Below are positions 27,201 to 35,196 of a stretch of DNA of 64,000 bases, piece by piece. The DNA is taken from assembly GCF_014203325.1 (NCBI RefSeq), contig NZ_JACHIV010000001.1:310001-374000 (forward strand), read 5' to 3'. Position 1 is the first letter of the stretch; every line of letters begins with the position of its first letter. Source of the DNA: Saccharopolyspora gloriosae (lineage in GTDB: Bacteria; Actinomycetota; Actinomycetes; Mycobacteriales; Pseudonocardiaceae). The position numbers and the translations under genes are program-made. Under the pieces are notes generated by a model. The model did not search any database and had not been told where the DNA came from. It saw only the letters and a list, made by a program, of their open reading frames with translations.

Positions 27201-30054
27201 CGCGGGCGGCGCGCCGGACCGGGTGCGGGGCGCGCTGGAGTACAGCACCGACCTGTTCCGCCGGGAGACGGTGGCCGCGCTGGCGCAGCGGTTCCTGCGG
27301 GTGCTCGCCGCGATCGCCGAAGACCCGTACCGGCGGCTCAGCGAGCTGGACGTGCTGCTGCCCGGCGAGGAAGCGGAGCTGCGCGGCACCGGCACCGGAG
27401 CGGTCGTCGCCGACGCCGCGGACGGCGTGGTGGAGCGGGTGCGCGAGCGCGCCGCCCGCACCCCGGACGCGATCGCCGTCGCCGACGACACCGGCGAGGT
27501 GAGCTACGCGGCGCTGGTCGCGCGGGCGAGCGCGCTGTCCCGGCGATTGCCGGGCGCGGGCCCGGTCGGCGTGCTGGCCGCGCCCGGAGCCGGTTTCGTC
27601 ACCAGCGTGCTGGGCGTGCTCGGCGCCGGTGGCGCGTTCGTCCCGCTCGACGTGCACGCCCCGCGTCCGCGCCTCGCCGCGCTGCTCACCGACAGCGGCG
27701 CCCGGCACGTGGTGGCGGACGCGGCGCACGCGGAGCTAGCCGGGGAGGTCGTCGCGGACTCCGGCACTGCGGTCGAGGTGGTGGTGCTCGACGGCGTGGA
27801 GGACGCGGAGCTCGCCCCACCGCTGGGCTCCGATCCGGACCTCGGCTACGTGATCTTCACATCGGGTTCGACGGGTCGTCCGAAGGGTGCGATGGTGCAC
27901 CGGCGCGGCATGGTCAACCACCTGCTGGCGAAGGTGGAGGACCTGGCGCTGGTGGAGGGCGACGTGCTGGTGCACAACGCGCCGGTGACCTTCGACATCG
28001 CGGTGTGGCAGATGCTCGCGGGCCTGCTCACCGGCGCCCGGATCAGGGTCGTCCCCCGCGAGGTCGCCGCGAACCCGGACGCGCTGTTCGCGCTGATCGG
28101 CTCCGACGGCGTGAGCGTGCTGGAGGTGGTGCCCACGCTGCTGCGGGCCGCCCTCGACTCCTGGGACACCGGGACGGCACCGGACCTGGCGGGGCTGCGC
28201 TGGCTCGTCGTCACCGGCGAAGCGCTGCCACCGGACCTGTGCGCCCGCTGGTTCGCCCGCTTCCCGGAGATCCCGCTGCTCAACGCCTACGGGCCCACCG
28301 AGTGCTCCGACGACGTCACGCACGCGGTGCTCACCGCCTCCGACGTGATCGGCGGCAGCCGCGCCCCGATCGGCCGGCCGGTGCGCAACACCCGGCTGCA
28401 CGTGCTCGACGACCACCTGCGGCCGGTGCCCGCCGGGATCGTCGGGGAGCTCTACGTCGGCGGCACCGGAGTCGGCCGCGGCTACCTGGACGACCCGGCC
28501 AAGACCGCGCAGACCTTCCTGCCCGACCCGTTCGCGGCCGACGGATCGCGGATGTACCGCACCGGCGACCGGGTGCTGCAGCGGCCCGACGGGCAGCTGG
28601 AGTTCCTGGAACGGCGGGACTTCCAGGTGAAGATCCGCGGCCACCGCATCGAGCTCGGCGAGATCGAGGTCGCCCTGCGCGACCTGGACCGGGTCGGCGA
28701 CGCCGTGGTGGACGTGGTCGTCGACCCCGGCGGGCACAAGCGGCTCGTCGGCTACCTGGTCGCCGCCGACGCGGACGGCGTCGAGGTCGAGCAGGTCCGC
28801 GACCGGCTCGCCCGCGTGCTCCCCGAGTACATGGTGCCGTCGGCGTGGGCGGTGCTCGCGGCGATGCCGACCACCGCGCACGGCAAGGTCGACCGCGCCG
28901 CGCTGCCCGCCCCCGAGATCACCGGCGAGGCCCGCGGCAGAGAACCGAGCGGCCCGGTGGAGGAAGCGCTGTGCGGCATCCTCGCCGACGTGCTCGGGCT
29001 GCCCGGAGTCGGCGCGGAGGAGAACTTCTTCGCCGTCGGCGGCGACAGCATCACCTCGATCCAGGTGGTCAGCCGCGCCCGCGCGGCCGGAATCCCGCTG
29101 GTGGTGGCCGACCTGTTCGTGCACCAGAACGTCGCCGCGCTCGCCCTCATCGCGCGGCAGCGCGAGCAGGAAGCGGGCGAGGACGCGGTCGAGGCGATGG
29201 GCCGGGTCTTCGACGAGGTCCGCGACACCGAAGGCACCGACCCGTTCGGCACCGTGCTCGCGATGCGCCCGGACCGCCCGCTCACGCCGGTGTTCTGCCT
29301 GCACAGCGGGGTCGGATTCAGCCTCCCGTACGTGGGCCTGACCGCGCACCTGGGCGACCGCCCGATCTACGGCCTGCAAGCGCCGGGGATCACCGAGCTC
29401 GCCGAGATCCCGGAGACGCTGCCCGAACTGGCCGCCGACTACGCCCGCCGGATCCGGGACATCCACCCGGACGGCCCGTACCACCTGCTCGGCTGGTCCT
29501 TCGGCGGCGTGCTCGCGCACGAGATCGCGGTGCGGCTGCAGGCCGACGGCGCCGAAGTCGGCGTGGTCGCCGACCTCGACGCCTACCCGCCGGAACCCGA
29601 CGAGGGCGACGACGACGAGCAGGCGATGCTCGGCTGGGTCTGGGAGCTGATCGGGCACGAGCGGGCCGAGCTCACCGGCGACCGGCTCACCGACGACCGC
29701 ATCGCCGACACCCTGGAGCAGGACGGCAACCCGCTCGCCGAGATGGGCCGCGACCGGGTGCTGGCGATGCTGCGGGTGATGCGCGCCCACTCGCGGATGT
29801 CGGTGCGCCACCGGCCCGGAGTGCTGCGCGGCTCGATGCTGCTGTTCACCGCCACCGGCGGGCTCTCCGAGCAGGAGATCGAGGCGAAGGCCCTGCGATG
29901 GGCGCCGCACGTGGACGGTGCCGTGCGCGCGCACCGGATCGACTGCGGGCACGACGACATGATGGACGCGGAACCGCTGGCCCGGATCGGTGTCGTGGTG
30001 GCCGCCGAGCTCGACCGGGTGGACCGGTCGCAGTCGGGAGGGGAACGATCGTGA
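18232..30054 (+). CDS. Trimodular NRPS: C-A-PCP-E-C-A-PCP-C-A-PCP-TE
   Basis: A 3940-residue synthetase. C1 residues 10-465 (HHLLCDG near 158, probably accepting an acyl donor). A1 480-975, PCP1 983-1053 (Ser1016 in GGDSI), E 1069-1520 (HHLAVDG near 1203, EGHGR, NYLGRF), C2 1534-2000 (HHVVLDG near 1694, D-donor type as expected after E), A2 2007-2505, PCP2 2510-2580 (Ser2546 in GGHSL), C3 2597-3050 (HHTAFDG near 2729), A3 3057-3563, PCP3 3575-3645 (Ser3606), TE 3674-3936 (Ser3756 in GWSFGG). My pocket readout by motif alignment gives DIWEVTADDK for both A1 and A3, with Glu and two Asp suited to an amino side chain, plausibly diaminopropionate; A2 gives DAWGVAGVGK, an uncharged pocket I cannot assign. 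Predicted product: acyl-D-X-Y-X released by the TE as acid or macrocycle. Confidence 0.93.
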   Translation: MTAVETPSLPLSAGQRDIWFDEVAAASAAGDSGGSDSGGSAACNSGGSAAYNTAGYLDISGPLDVELFTRAVAGLVAEAECMRCRFTEVDGEPRQCVEPLPEPPLQLRDFSGETDPAAAARDWITAELGRPFALTEFPLFRLALVRVGPDRVFFSMCIHHLLCDGFSQVVFWRRLGELYDALRTGESAVDGALPPLRELIDAEASYAVSGQAGRDREFWAKRFPRTLDLVTLSRTDAAPAQRFHRATEVVGHRVLERVRAAAREAKVTVPTVLLAAFGLYTQRMTGGPDVLLSMPVTARVNRRMRAIPGMVNNYVPLRLRVHPEMSRAELLKQLSGELAGAIKHQRHRVSRIRQGMGLASDDNRPFGPFVNVLPQETRPSLGDCEVVVHNLSTGLVDDVEVTVVDAPDGGVEVHLSANRARYSEQETREHSARFCAFLRRFAELDPGGRLAQLELVGEHERQRLLRAGTGPDGPVDPVDVVVRVRERAARTPDAVAVADDAGEVSYAELVARASAVSRRVPSGVVGVLAAPGTGFVTAVLGVLGSGAAFLPLDVHAPAGRTAGLIADAGCACLITDAAHRELAAEVAGSADVLVLDGAADAELLPVAGADDDLGYVIFTSGSTGRPKGAMVHRRGMTNHLLAKVEDLSLVEGDVLVHNAPVTFDIAVWQMLAGLLTGARVRVVRRDVAADPDSLFPLTAAESVTVLEVVPSLLRAALDGWDAGLAVPALSALRLLVVTGEPLPPDLCTRWFARFPGIPLVNAYGPTECSDDVTHGRFAAGEQEFGVRVPIGRPVRRTSLYVLGDQLRPVPEGVPGELYVGGTGVGRGYLGDPAKTALAFLPDPFAADGSRMYRTGDRVVLRPDGQLEFLERRDFQVKIRGHRIELGEIEVALRQVEGVADAAVAVVPDQAGHKRLVAHLVPTEPGTPLDTARVRADLGAALPSYMVPAVAMTLDRLPLTGNGKVDRTALPKPELTAASATRSRTPQEEVLCTVLAEVLGLPSVDVDDNFFAIGGDSISSIQVVSRARGAGLALTPREIFRCKTVAELAKVVQPIGARALPSAADGVGAVELTPIAEQLREDAGTRTEQVREFSQHVVLALPDGVTADSLVPALQAVLDHHDALRLVLHVPAEGFWALETAPAGSVDAAELLRTADAAGDADAECARLVREARAELAPQDGKVLRGVLVRTGAGRRDRLVLVVHHLAVDGVSWRVLVPDLAAAWRAVDSGVPVELGAVGTSLRRWAQVLGEQARSTARMRELPVWTEQLRDCGPLGERPLDPARDVRGTARSLRVELSAETTGALLTEVPAAFHAEINPVLLTGLAIALADRRHRRGLAGTASRIELEGHGRTGLSEDLDPSRTVGWFASAFPVRLDPGELDAAEVFAGGPAIAEAFKPVKEQLRALPDDGLGYGLLRYVNPQTRAALAAAGRPEIGFNYLGRFGVDEEAEWSFTGGGEAVGVGEHPDMPLRYAVEFASLTEDRADGPHLVVDCTWAGELLSEQDARELIEGWLRALEALARHAATPGAGGRTPSDFPLLSLPQQEITGLERELGPIEDLLPPTPLQKGLLLQAERDQDGLDVYTLQVTVDLEGPLDTDAVRAAGQALLRRHPALRSGFRHLRSGEPVQVVLPEVELPWQETDLSHLPADERAAELERLTEQEWARRFDLARPPLVRLGVVRTEPDRFRLMWTVHHVVLDGWSNPIFGRELFELTANGGDAGALPEVARYSGYLEWLARQDVEAAREAWRAALGTADEPTLLAPGAAGHAPELPEALVVDLPDGLTGRLDEFARAHRLTPNTVVQGVWAILLGQLTGRRDVVFGAVHSGRPAELPGVEAVLGSFLTTLPVRVDATPGRPVAALLAELQEQQFALDPHRHLGLPEVQRTAGTSAALFDTVLSFHNYPMSDARELSGIVPGVRALGGVARVVAEYPLALGVYPGEPMRLEAQFQPALLDAATAAGIVDRFVRLLRAVLAEPDVRVGALESLTPQQRLEVERFGGTITEAPRAVAPDLLAEQARARPEHEAVVFGADSRSYGELAGRANRLARWLIARGAEPEGLVALVLPRSHLMVEAVAGVLASGAAYLPVDPKLPAERIEHMLADARPALVLGTGGTLAGLSDVDVPVVALDGVRDELAAFDDAPVTDAERARPLLPEHPAYVIYTSGSTGRPKGVVVPHGSLCAMIASHGERFGLDRDSRMLLFASFSFDASVWEIGLALLRGGTLVLTDDETRMPGEPLVDLISAAGITHLGIPPVVAASLPAGSALPAGLTVVVAGEACSAEVVARWADRVRLFNGYGPTEAVVGATISGPLSGDQRPPIGEPTTAHQVHVLDAALRPVPVGAVGEIYLSGGLARGYLDRPGLTAERFVADPFRDGGERMYRTGDLGRWRPDGQLDYAGRSDDQVQLRGFRIELGEVESVLGAHPEVEQAVVVVREDDSGDKRLIGYAVTAGGDGVLPRGLREHLADSLPDYMVPAALVALGSFPLTSQGKVDRAALPEPESAPQAGRAPRTPVEEILCHVFADVLGVPQVSIDDDFFAAGGHSLLATRVVGRARSALNVELPIKDLFEARTVAALAERVGGAERARRSLEPADRSGRLPLSYAQRRLWFLNRLEAASTGTYTVPLALRLTGELDVAAMRAALGDLVDRHESLRTVIPDDDGLPHQRVLPAAVARPDLPVRDLDEAELGARLTAEADRGFDLSAEAPLRAQVFRLDAREHVLLLVLHHTAFDGWSIAPLTRDLTSAYRARCAGKAPRWTPLPVQYTDYAVWQRDVLGAPDDPDSALARQLEHWTRALAGLPEELALPTDFPRPAVGGNHGDEVEFVVEPELYGGLLAVARETGVTAFMVFQAALAVLLTKLGAGTDIPVGSPIAGRTDEATDDLVGFFVNTIVLRTDTSGDPEFGELLHRVREADLGAYAHQEVPFEQVVEALNPRRSLSRHPLFQVMLVLQNDQDEPAALPGLDARVQPVVSPRAKFDLTVQLDELHAGGAPDRVRGALEYSTDLFRRETVAALAQRFLRVLAAIAEDPYRRLSELDVLLPGEEAELRGTGTGAVVADAADGVVERVRERAARTPDAIAVADDTGEVSYAALVARASALSRRLPGAGPVGVLAAPGAGFVTSVLGVLGAGGAFVPLDVHAPRPRLAALLTDSGARHVVADAAHAELAGEVVADSGTAVEVVVLDGVEDAELAPPLGSDPDLGYVIFTSGSTGRPKGAMVHRRGMVNHLLAKVEDLALVEGDVLVHNAPVTFDIAVWQMLAGLLTGARIRVVPREVAANPDALFALIGSDGVSVLEVVPTLLRAALDSWDTGTAPDLAGLRWLVVTGEALPPDLCARWFARFPEIPLLNAYGPTECSDDVTHAVLTASDVIGGSRAPIGRPVRNTRLHVLDDHLRPVPAGIVGELYVGGTGVGRGYLDDPAKTAQTFLPDPFAADGSRMYRTGDRVLQRPDGQLEFLERRDFQVKIRGHRIELGEIEVALRDLDRVGDAVVDVVVDPGGHKRLVGYLVAADADGVEVEQVRDRLARVLPEYMVPSAWAVLAAMPTTAHGKVDRAALPAPEITGEARGREPSGPVEEALCGILADVLGLPGVGAEENFFAVGGDSITSIQVVSRARAAGIPLVVADLFVHQNVAALALIARQREQEAGEDAVEAMGRVFDEVRDTEGTDPFGTVLAMRPDRPLTPVFCLHSGVGFSLPYVGLTAHLGDRPIYGLQAPGITELAEIPETLPELAADYARRIRDIHPDGPYHLLGWSFGGVLAHEIAVRLQADGAEVGVVADLDAYPPEPDEGDDDEQAMLGWVWELIGHERAELTGDRLTDDRIADTLEQDGNPLAEMGRDRVLAMLRVMRAHSRMSVRHRPGVLRGSMLLFTATGGLSEQEIEAKALRWAPHVDGAVRAHRIDCGHDDMMDAEPLARIGVVVAAELDRVDRSQSGGERS
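18322..18384 (+). repeat. In-frame tandem repeat inside the first condensation domain
   Basis: A 15-bp unit GACTCCGGCGGGAGC at 18322-18336 is followed by two 24-bp units (18337-18360 and 18361-18384) that begin with the same 15 bases and continue GCCGCNTNC. The encoded peptide is [21 protein letters not shown]. It lies between the first core motif of the condensation domain and the conserved YN-x-x-GYLDI stretch, so it is an in-frame expansion of a surface loop. Confidence 0.8.
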
Positions 30055-30869
30055 GCGCAACAGCCGGCATCGCGGTGCCGGGCGGACCCGGTGCCGTGCT
30101 CACCGAAGTGGCCGCGGTGGCCGGCCGGAGGCTGCGCCACCTGCGCCGAGCCCCCGGCCGGTTCATCGGGATCACGCTGAACCCGCTGGTGTCGATCCTG
30201 GTGCTGGGCTACCTGTTCCAGAGCTCGATCACCATCCCGGGCGGCGGCGACTACCAGGAATACCTGTTCGCGGGAGCCGCGCTGCAGGTCGGTCTGGCGG
30301 GGGTGGGGCCGACCGCGATCGCGGTCGCCTCGGACCGGCAGGGCGGGCTGATCGACCGGTTCCGCTCGCTGCCGATCTCCCGCGCGTCCGTCCTGTTCGG
30401 ACACACCTGCGCGGACTTCCTGGTGGGGCTGGTCGGTCTGGTGGTCGTCACCGCGGTGGGCCTGCTGCTGGGCTGGCGCCCGCACGCCGGACCGCTGCAG
30501 GTGCTCGCCGGATTCGGGCTGCTGGCGGCGTTCCTCTACGTGATGCTCTGGGTCGGCGTGCTGCTGGGCATGGTGCTGCACAGCCTGGAGTCCATCGACT
30601 CGCTCGCACCGCTGATCGCCGTGGTGTTCCCGTTCCTGTCCAACGCCTTCCTGTCCGAGCAGAACCTGCCGGGCTGGCTGGTGCCGGTGGCCGCGTGGAA
30701 CCCGATCAGCGCCGTCGCCACCGCGTGCAGGCAGCTGTGGGGCAATCCGGTCACCACCGGCACCGGATTTCCCTCCGAACACCCGGGAATCGTGGTGCTG
30801 GTGACCCTGGCAGCCCTGTTCGCAGCGACCACCTGGATCAGCCTGCGCCGCTATCGCGGCCGTTCTTGA
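30051..30869 (+). CDS. ABC-2 type exporter permease (DrrB-like)
   Basis: A 272-residue ABC-2 permease with about six hydrophobic segments (for example [35 protein letters not shown] and the last [16 protein letters not shown]), in the pattern of DrrB-type antibiotic exporters. The motif [16 protein letters not shown] is the conserved cytoplasmic coupling segment. GTG start overlaps the NRPS stop by 4 bases, so it is coupled to the synthetase. Its ATPase partner is probably encoded at 32749-33702, beyond the P450 and MbtH genes. Likely exports the peptide product or confers self-resistance. Confidence 0.87.
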   Translation: MSATAGIAVPGGPGAVLTEVAAVAGRRLRHLRRAPGRFIGITLNPLVSILVLGYLFQSSITIPGGGDYQEYLFAGAALQVGLAGVGPTAIAVASDRQGGLIDRFRSLPISRASVLFGHTCADFLVGLVGLVVVTAVGLLLGWRPHAGPLQVLAGFGLLAAFLYVMLWVGVLLGMVLHSLESIDSLAPLIAVVFPFLSNAFLSEQNLPGWLVPVAAWNPISAVATACRQLWGNPVTTGTGFPSEHPGIVVLVTLAALFAATTWISLRRYRGRS

Positions 30870-30900
30870 TGAGCTGTGGTCCGGTTGCACGGGTGGTCGG

Positions 30901-31054
30901 GTGGCGGAACCTCAGCCGCCTTCTCGCTGCGGGATCTTTTTCCCTAGTGGCTCCGCCACGAGGGAAAAAGCTGTCCTCGCGAGAAGGCGGCTGAGAACCC
31001 GCGGGTGGTCTTCTTGCTCTGGTGGTCGCTGCTCAGCGGCTTCGCCGCTGACAG
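30901..31054 (+). repeat. Structured intergenic repeat, copy 3 (forward orientation)
   Basis: Outer arms at 30911-30927 (CTCAGCCGCCTTCTCGC) and 30979-30995 are exact reverse complements although they differ from copy 2 at two positions. The inner stem at 30936-30970 is identical to copy 2. The accessory hairpin TCAGCGGCTTCGCCGCTGA is at 31033-31051. It lies 31 bases after the permease gene and before the P450 gene. Confidence 0.9.
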
Positions 31055-31114
31055 GACGAGGGCGAGATCGCGGGCGCCGAGAACCCGCTGTCGACCGGAA
31101 TGGGAAGAGTGGAC

Positions 31115-31153
31115 ATGACTCGACGAGTTGAAGGACGGGCAGTGCGCCGATGA
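31115..31153 (+). CDS. 12-codon micro-ORF coupled to the P450 gene
   Basis: ATG 31115 opens a 12-residue frame (MTRRVEGRAVRR) behind ggaagag. Its stop overlaps the P450 start as ATGA at 31150-31153. Like the micro-ORF at 9120 it ends in Ala-Val-Arg-Arg directly at the overlap. It may serve translational coupling; it could also be chance. Confidence 0.35.
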   Translation: MTRRVEGRAVRR

Positions 31154-32361
31154 ATCCGATTCCCGCGGATCTGACCGAGATCGACCTGACCGATCCGCAG
31201 ACGTTCCTGGACCTGGATCCGATCGACATGTGGCGGCGGTTCCGCGCCGAGCGGCCGGTGCACCGGCACCGCGCGATCGGCGGGGCGCCCGGGTTCTGGG
31301 CGGTCACCCGGCACGCCGACCTGATGTCGGTCTACCGGGACAACAAGCGGTTCACCTCCGAGCGCGGCAACGTGCTGGCCACGCTGCTGCAGGGCCACGA
31401 TTCCGCCGCGGGCAAGATGATGGCGGTCACCGACGGCCCGCGGCACAAGGCGATCCGCAAGCTGGTGCTGGAGTCCTTCTCGCCCCGGGTGCTCAAGCAC
31501 GTTGTCGGCGGCATCCACGAACGCACCCGCGCGCTGCTGGACCAGGCGCTGGAGCTGGGCAGCTTCGACTTCGCCACCGACGTCGCCGACCACGTGCCGA
31601 TCGGCACCATCGGCGACCTGATGGACATCCCGCAAGCCGACCGGCCGCCGCTGGTGCGGTGGAACACCCTCACCTTGAGCAGGCACAGCTCGGACGAGGC
31701 CGCCGAGGACGAGCTGATGGCCCGCAACGAGATCCTGATGTACTTCTCCGACCTGGCGCGCCGCAGGCGCCGCAAGCCCGGCGAGGACGTGATCAGCGCG
31801 CTGGCCACCGGTCTCGTCGACGGAGAACCGCTGAGCGAGGACGAGATCGTCTTCAACTGCTACAGCCTCATCCTCGGCGGCGACGAGTCCAGCCGGATGT
31901 CCTCGATCGGCGCGGTGAAGGCGTTCTCGGAGTTCCCCGAGCAGTGGCGCGCGCTCAAGGCGGGGGAGGCCGACGTGGAGAGCGCGACCGAGGAGGTGCT
32001 GCGCTGGACCACCCCGGCGATGCACTTCGGCCGCCGCGCGCTGCAGGACGTGCCCGTCGGCGACCAGATCGTCGAGGCGGGCGACGTCGTGACGCTGTGG
32101 AACTCCTCGGCGAACTTCGACGAGGCCGTCTACACCGAGCCGGAGCGCTTCGACCTGGCGCGGGAGTCCAACAAGCACCTCGCGTTCGGCTTCGGCCCGC
32201 ACTTCTGCATCGGAGCGTTCCTGGGGCGCGCGCACGTCGGCGCGATGCTGGAAGGCCTTCGCGACCGCGTCGCCGACGTTCAGGTGGCCGGGGAACCGAA
32301 GCGCCTCTACTCCAACTTCGTCCACGGCTTCAGCAGCCTCCCGGTCGAGTTCACGGCCTGA
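31150..32361 (+). CDS. Cytochrome P450
   Basis: A 403-residue bacterial cytochrome P450. The heme-binding loop FGFGPHFCIGAFLG is near residue 350, the ExxR motif is in ATEEVLRWTTPA, and the I-helix reads LILGGDESSRMS, with GGDES where most P450s have AGxET/T, so Ser replaces the usual Thr. It lies between the permease and MbtH genes and probably tailors the peptide or the acyl chain (hydroxylation, or oxidation of a carrier-bound residue). Electrons would come from a ferredoxin system encoded elsewhere; none is visible here. Confidence 0.92.
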   Translation: MNPIPADLTEIDLTDPQTFLDLDPIDMWRRFRAERPVHRHRAIGGAPGFWAVTRHADLMSVYRDNKRFTSERGNVLATLLQGHDSAAGKMMAVTDGPRHKAIRKLVLESFSPRVLKHVVGGIHERTRALLDQALELGSFDFATDVADHVPIGTIGDLMDIPQADRPPLVRWNTLTLSRHSSDEAAEDELMARNEILMYFSDLARRRRRKPGEDVISALATGLVDGEPLSEDEIVFNCYSLILGGDESSRMSSIGAVKAFSEFPEQWRALKAGEADVESATEEVLRWTTPAMHFGRRALQDVPVGDQIVEAGDVVTLWNSSANFDEAVYTEPERFDLARESNKHLAFGFGPHFCIGAFLGRAHVGAMLEGLRDRVADVQVAGEPKRLYSNFVHGFSSLPVEFTA

Positions 32362-32381
32362 CGGCCACCCGCGGCGGACCC

Positions 32382-32425
32382 CGTCAGGGATTCGTCAGCG
32401 GGGCGTCAGCCCGGGTGGTGAGCAT
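32382..32425 (+). promoter_or_regulatory. SARP-type promoter 3: three CGTCAG repeats at 11-bp spacing
   Basis: CGTCAG at 32382, 32393 and 32404, exactly 11 bp apart, with a -10-like GAGCAT at 32420, 16 bases after the third repeat start. The geometry matches the sites at 9024 and 15973. It lies upstream of the MbtH and exporter ATPase genes. The NANNNT pattern of the three -10 candidates is shared. Confidence 0.77.
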
Positions 32426-32481
32426 GGCAGGGCGGCCCGCGCGCGGAGCCGTCGCCGGGAGCGAGCAGAGGAGCGTTCGAG

Positions 32482-32700
32482 ATGACGAACCCTTTCGACG
32501 ACCAGGACGGCACGTTCGCGGTGCTGGTCAACGACGAGGAGCAGCACAGCCTGTGGCCGTCCTTCGCCGCGGTGCCCGCCGGCTGGCGGGTCGCGCTGGA
32601 CGGGGCGAGCAGGCAGGCCGCGCTGGACTACGTCGCGGAGCACTGGACCGACCTGCGGCCCCGGAGCCTCCGCGAGCAGGCGGGTACCTCCGCCCGGTGA
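32482..32700 (+). CDS. MbtH-like protein
   Basis: A 72-residue MbtH-family protein. The conserved features are visible: [20 protein letters not shown] at the start, [13 protein letters not shown] in the middle and [11 protein letters not shown] at the end. These small proteins bind NRPS adenylation domains and support their folding and activity. It is the only MbtH gene in the window, so it probably serves the NRPS upstream. Starts at ATG 32482 behind gaggagcg, with SARP-type promoter 3 just upstream. Confidence 0.95.
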   Translation: MTNPFDDQDGTFAVLVNDEEQHSLWPSFAAVPAGWRVALDGASRQAALDYVAEHWTDLRPRSLREQAGTSAR

Positions 32701-32748
32701 CCCCGGGCGGTCCTTCGAACAGCGGGACCGCGGTGGCGCGGCGACCGC

Positions 32749-33702
32749 GTGGGAGTGCGCGTGGACATGGGGATCGAGGCCGAAGGCCTCCGCAAGCGCT
32801 ACCGGGGGCACGAGGCGCTGCGCGGCGTGGACCTCGCGGTGCCGCCCGGATCGGTGCTGGGGTTGCTCGGGCCGAACGGCGCGGGCAAGACCACGGCGGT
32901 GCGGACGCTGGCGACGCTGCTGGAACCCGATGGCGGCCGGGCGCGCGTCGCGGGCCACGACATCGCCAGGGAACCGAACGAGGTGCGCAGGCGGATCGGG
33001 CTCGCCGGCCAGCACGCGGCGGTGGACGAGCTGCTGACCGGCAGGGAGAACCTGGTCCTGATCGGCAGGCTGCTGCACCTGGGGCGCCGTCGCGCCCGCG
33101 CGCGGGCCGCCGAGCTGCTGGAGCGGTTCGAGCTGACCGAGGCCGCCGACCGCCCGCTGGGCACTTACTCCGGCGGGATGCGCCGCCGCCTGGACCTGGC
33201 GAGCTGCCTGGTCGGTGATCCGGCGGTGCTGTTCCTGGACGAACCGACCACCGGCCTCGACCCGGCCAGCCGGGCGACGCTGTGGGAGATGGTGCGGGAG
33301 CTGGTGCGCGACGGGGTCGCGGTGCTGCTGACCACCCAGTACCTGGAGGAGGCGGATCAGCTCGCGGACCGGATCGCGGTGATCTCCGCCGGTGAGGTCG
33401 TCGCCGACGGCACTCCCGACGAGCTCAAGCGCAAGGTCGGCGGCGAGTGGCTGGAGGTCGTCGTGTCCGCGCCGGAGCGGGCGGACGCAGCGCTGGCCGT
33501 GCTGCGGCCGGTGGCGGTGGAGGCTCCGCTGCTCGACGACGCGGACGGCCGGATCCGGCTGCGGCTGCGCGACGGGGTCGCGGGCCTGGAGCGGGCGGCG
33601 GGCGCGCTGCGGACCGCGGGGGTGGAGGTCAGCGACTTCGCGCTGCGCCGGCCGACGCTGGACGACGTGTTCTTCGACCTGGTGGGGCGCTCGGCGAAGT
33701 GA
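32749..33702 (+). CDS. ABC exporter ATP-binding protein (DrrA-like)
   Basis: A 317-residue ABC ATPase of the DrrA/daunorubicin-resistance group. Walker A is GLLGPNGAGKTT, the signature is GTYSGGMRRRLDLA, Walker B is AVLFLDEPTTGLDP and the switch His is replaced by Gln in LLTTQYLEEADQ, as in DrrA. The C-terminal roughly 80 residues are the usual DrrA extension ending RRPTLDDVFFDLVG. It is the likely partner of the permease at 30051. GTG 32749 is the assumed start; GTG 32761 is possible. A strong hairpin terminator follows. Confidence 0.9.
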   Translation: MGVRVDMGIEAEGLRKRYRGHEALRGVDLAVPPGSVLGLLGPNGAGKTTAVRTLATLLEPDGGRARVAGHDIAREPNEVRRRIGLAGQHAAVDELLTGRENLVLIGRLLHLGRRRARARAAELLERFELTEAADRPLGTYSGGMRRRLDLASCLVGDPAVLFLDEPTTGLDPASRATLWEMVRELVRDGVAVLLTTQYLEEADQLADRIAVISAGEVVADGTPDELKRKVGGEWLEVVVSAPERADAALAVLRPVAVEAPLLDDADGRIRLRLRDGVAGLERAAGALRTAGVEVSDFALRRPTLDDVFFDLVGRSAK

Positions 33703-33715
33703 TCCCGGTGCCCGA

Positions 33716-33751
33716 CGGCGCCCTGGCGGTGTATCCGCCGGGGCGCCGTTT
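33716..33751 (+). terminator. Hairpin terminator closing the biosynthetic cluster
   Basis: CGGCGCCC-x-GGCGG-loop-CCGCC-GGGGCGCCG forms a long GC-rich hairpin, followed by TTT at 33749-33751. It begins 14 bases after the stop of the exporter ATPase gene and is the natural end of the cluster transcript. Confidence 0.7.
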
Positions 33752-34042
33752 CGCGTTGCGCGGCAAGGAAAAGGCCTGATCAGGAGCGGTCCGGGGGAGT
33801 CGGGGAGACCCGCCTTTGACAGCGGCTAGGTCACGTGTCAGTCTGTTATTACAGATGAAGCACTGGGGATGATCGAAACTTCCCGGGACGAGTGCGACCG
33901 GCACGGACTGCGGGAGCGCTCCTCGTCCCGGTGAGCACCGCCGCGCCCCGCTCGGTGGCGCCCGTCGAACGACCGGCGCCGAGCACGTGAACACCGGGCG
34001 GAGCGCAGCGGAAAGAGCCCCGGACAGAGAAGGGATCCCGGT
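33752..34042. promoter_or_regulatory. Promoter region with palindrome upstream of the small membrane protein gene
   Basis: Non-coding stretch. A -35 TTGACA at 33816-33821 and a -10-like CAGTCT at 33839-33844 are separated by 17 bases. A palindrome TCTGT-TATT-ACAGA at 33842-33855 overlaps the -10 and the likely start point, as expected for a repressor site. The remaining leader up to 34042 shows nothing clear except the gaaggga ribosome-binding site before the next gene. Confidence 0.5.
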
Positions 34043-34264
34043 ATGGTCGGCGCCTTGATCGTGCTGGTGGTCGTGGGGGGAATCTCGGTGAGCCTGGTGT
34101 CGTACTTCCGGTTGCAAGCGCACCGGGTCGACGCCGTGGCCAACGCCCACTACCGCACCTTCGTCGAACGATCCGTGGCGGAGCAGGCCGGGCTGCGGTT
34201 CCGGTTGGGTGAGCTCTCCGCCCGGGTGGAATCCGTGGAGCAGTTGTTGAGGAGCTACGAATGA
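34043..34264 (+). CDS. Small single-pass membrane protein with coiled-coil tail (paralogue 1)
   Basis: A 73-residue protein: an N-terminal transmembrane helix (VGALIVLVVVGGISVSLVSY), then FRLQAHRVDAVANAHYRTF and a charged heptad-like tail (LSARVESVEQLLRSYE). It is clearly paralogous to the 77-residue protein at 37855-38088, with which it shares YFRLQxHRxDAVAxAxYR. No function is known to me. It overlaps the sensor-domain gene by 4 bases, so the two are coupled. The topology suggests a short membrane adaptor that oligomerises through its cytoplasmic tail. Confidence 0.75.
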   Translation: MVGALIVLVVVGGISVSLVSYFRLQAHRVDAVANAHYRTFVERSVAEQAGLRFRLGELSARVESVEQLLRSYE

Positions 34265-35025
34265 CCGCCGCAGGCAGCGCGCACCGGACGCACGGCAATC
34301 CCCTCCGGATGTTCTTCTCACCCGCCCCCTGGGCGGCGACCGGATACCTCGCCACCTACATCGTCACCGGCACCCTGCTGTTCTCCGTCGCGCTGACCGT
34401 GGTGCTCACCGCGGGCGTGCTGAGCATCGTCTGGGTCGGGCTCCCGCTGCTGGTGGCCGCCGCGGTCGTGGTGCGCGGCAGCGCCAACGTGGAGCGCTTC
34501 CGCGCGGCCCTGGTCACCGAGCCGATCCCGGCCGCCTACCGGGAGGTCGTCGGCAGCGGGCTGTTCGCCCAGCTCAAGACCCGCTGGGCGGACCCGGCGA
34601 CGCTGCGGGACCTGGTCTACCTGGTGCTGCTCTACGTTCCGCTGCTGGTGCTGGACACCGTGGTGCTCGCGGTGTGGCTCGCCTTCGTCGGCATGATCAC
34701 CGTGCCGCTGTGGTTCTGGTCGATCCCGCAGGACTTCGACGGCGGCACCACCGCCCACGGCGTGATGATCGGCTACCTGGAGCAGCCGCGGAATTCCTTC
34801 GGTGGCGGCGAATTCGGCATCTGGGTCGGCGACCTGCCGACCGCGCTCGGCGTCGCCGCGGTGTTCTTCGTGCTCAGCCTCGCGCTGTCCTACGTGGTCA
34901 CCGGCGCGGCCCGGCTGCACGCCGGGATCGCCCGCGCCCTGCTCGCCCCGTACACCGACCCGCTGGCCCCGGCCAAGCGGACGCTCGACGAGGCCGGGCC
35001 GCTCTCCCGCTCGGCCGTCGACTGA
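34261..35025 (+). CDS. Stand-alone sensor-domain membrane protein
   Basis: A 254-residue membrane protein with hydrophobic segments near residues 25-60, 115-150 and 195-220. It resembles the putative sensor domain found at the N-terminus of some actinobacterial histidine kinases: paired helices TYIVTGTLLFSVALTVVLTA and IVWVGLPLLVAAAVVV, then YREVVGSGLFAQLKTRWADP. No kinase domain is attached. Its coupling to the small membrane protein and proximity to an MMPL exporter suggest sensing of envelope or drug stress; this is inference. Confidence 0.7.
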   Translation: MTAAGSAHRTHGNPLRMFFSPAPWAATGYLATYIVTGTLLFSVALTVVLTAGVLSIVWVGLPLLVAAAVVVRGSANVERFRAALVTEPIPAAYREVVGSGLFAQLKTRWADPATLRDLVYLVLLYVPLLVLDTVVLAVWLAFVGMITVPLWFWSIPQDFDGGTTAHGVMIGYLEQPRNSFGGGEFGIWVGDLPTALGVAAVFFVLSLALSYVVTGAARLHAGIARALLAPYTDPLAPAKRTLDEAGPLSRSAVD

Positions 35026-35196
35026 TCCGGCGCCGGGGGCAGACCCCCGGCGCACCCCCTCTCCGAGAACCGAACCGAGATCCGCCCCGCATGCGCCGAA
35101 CCGCGGCGCACGCGCGGGGAGACGTGTCCGCGCAACATCCCGACCGGAGTGATGACGCGACCGCTCCGGCAGCTCGCCGGATAGGAGTTGAGCAAC

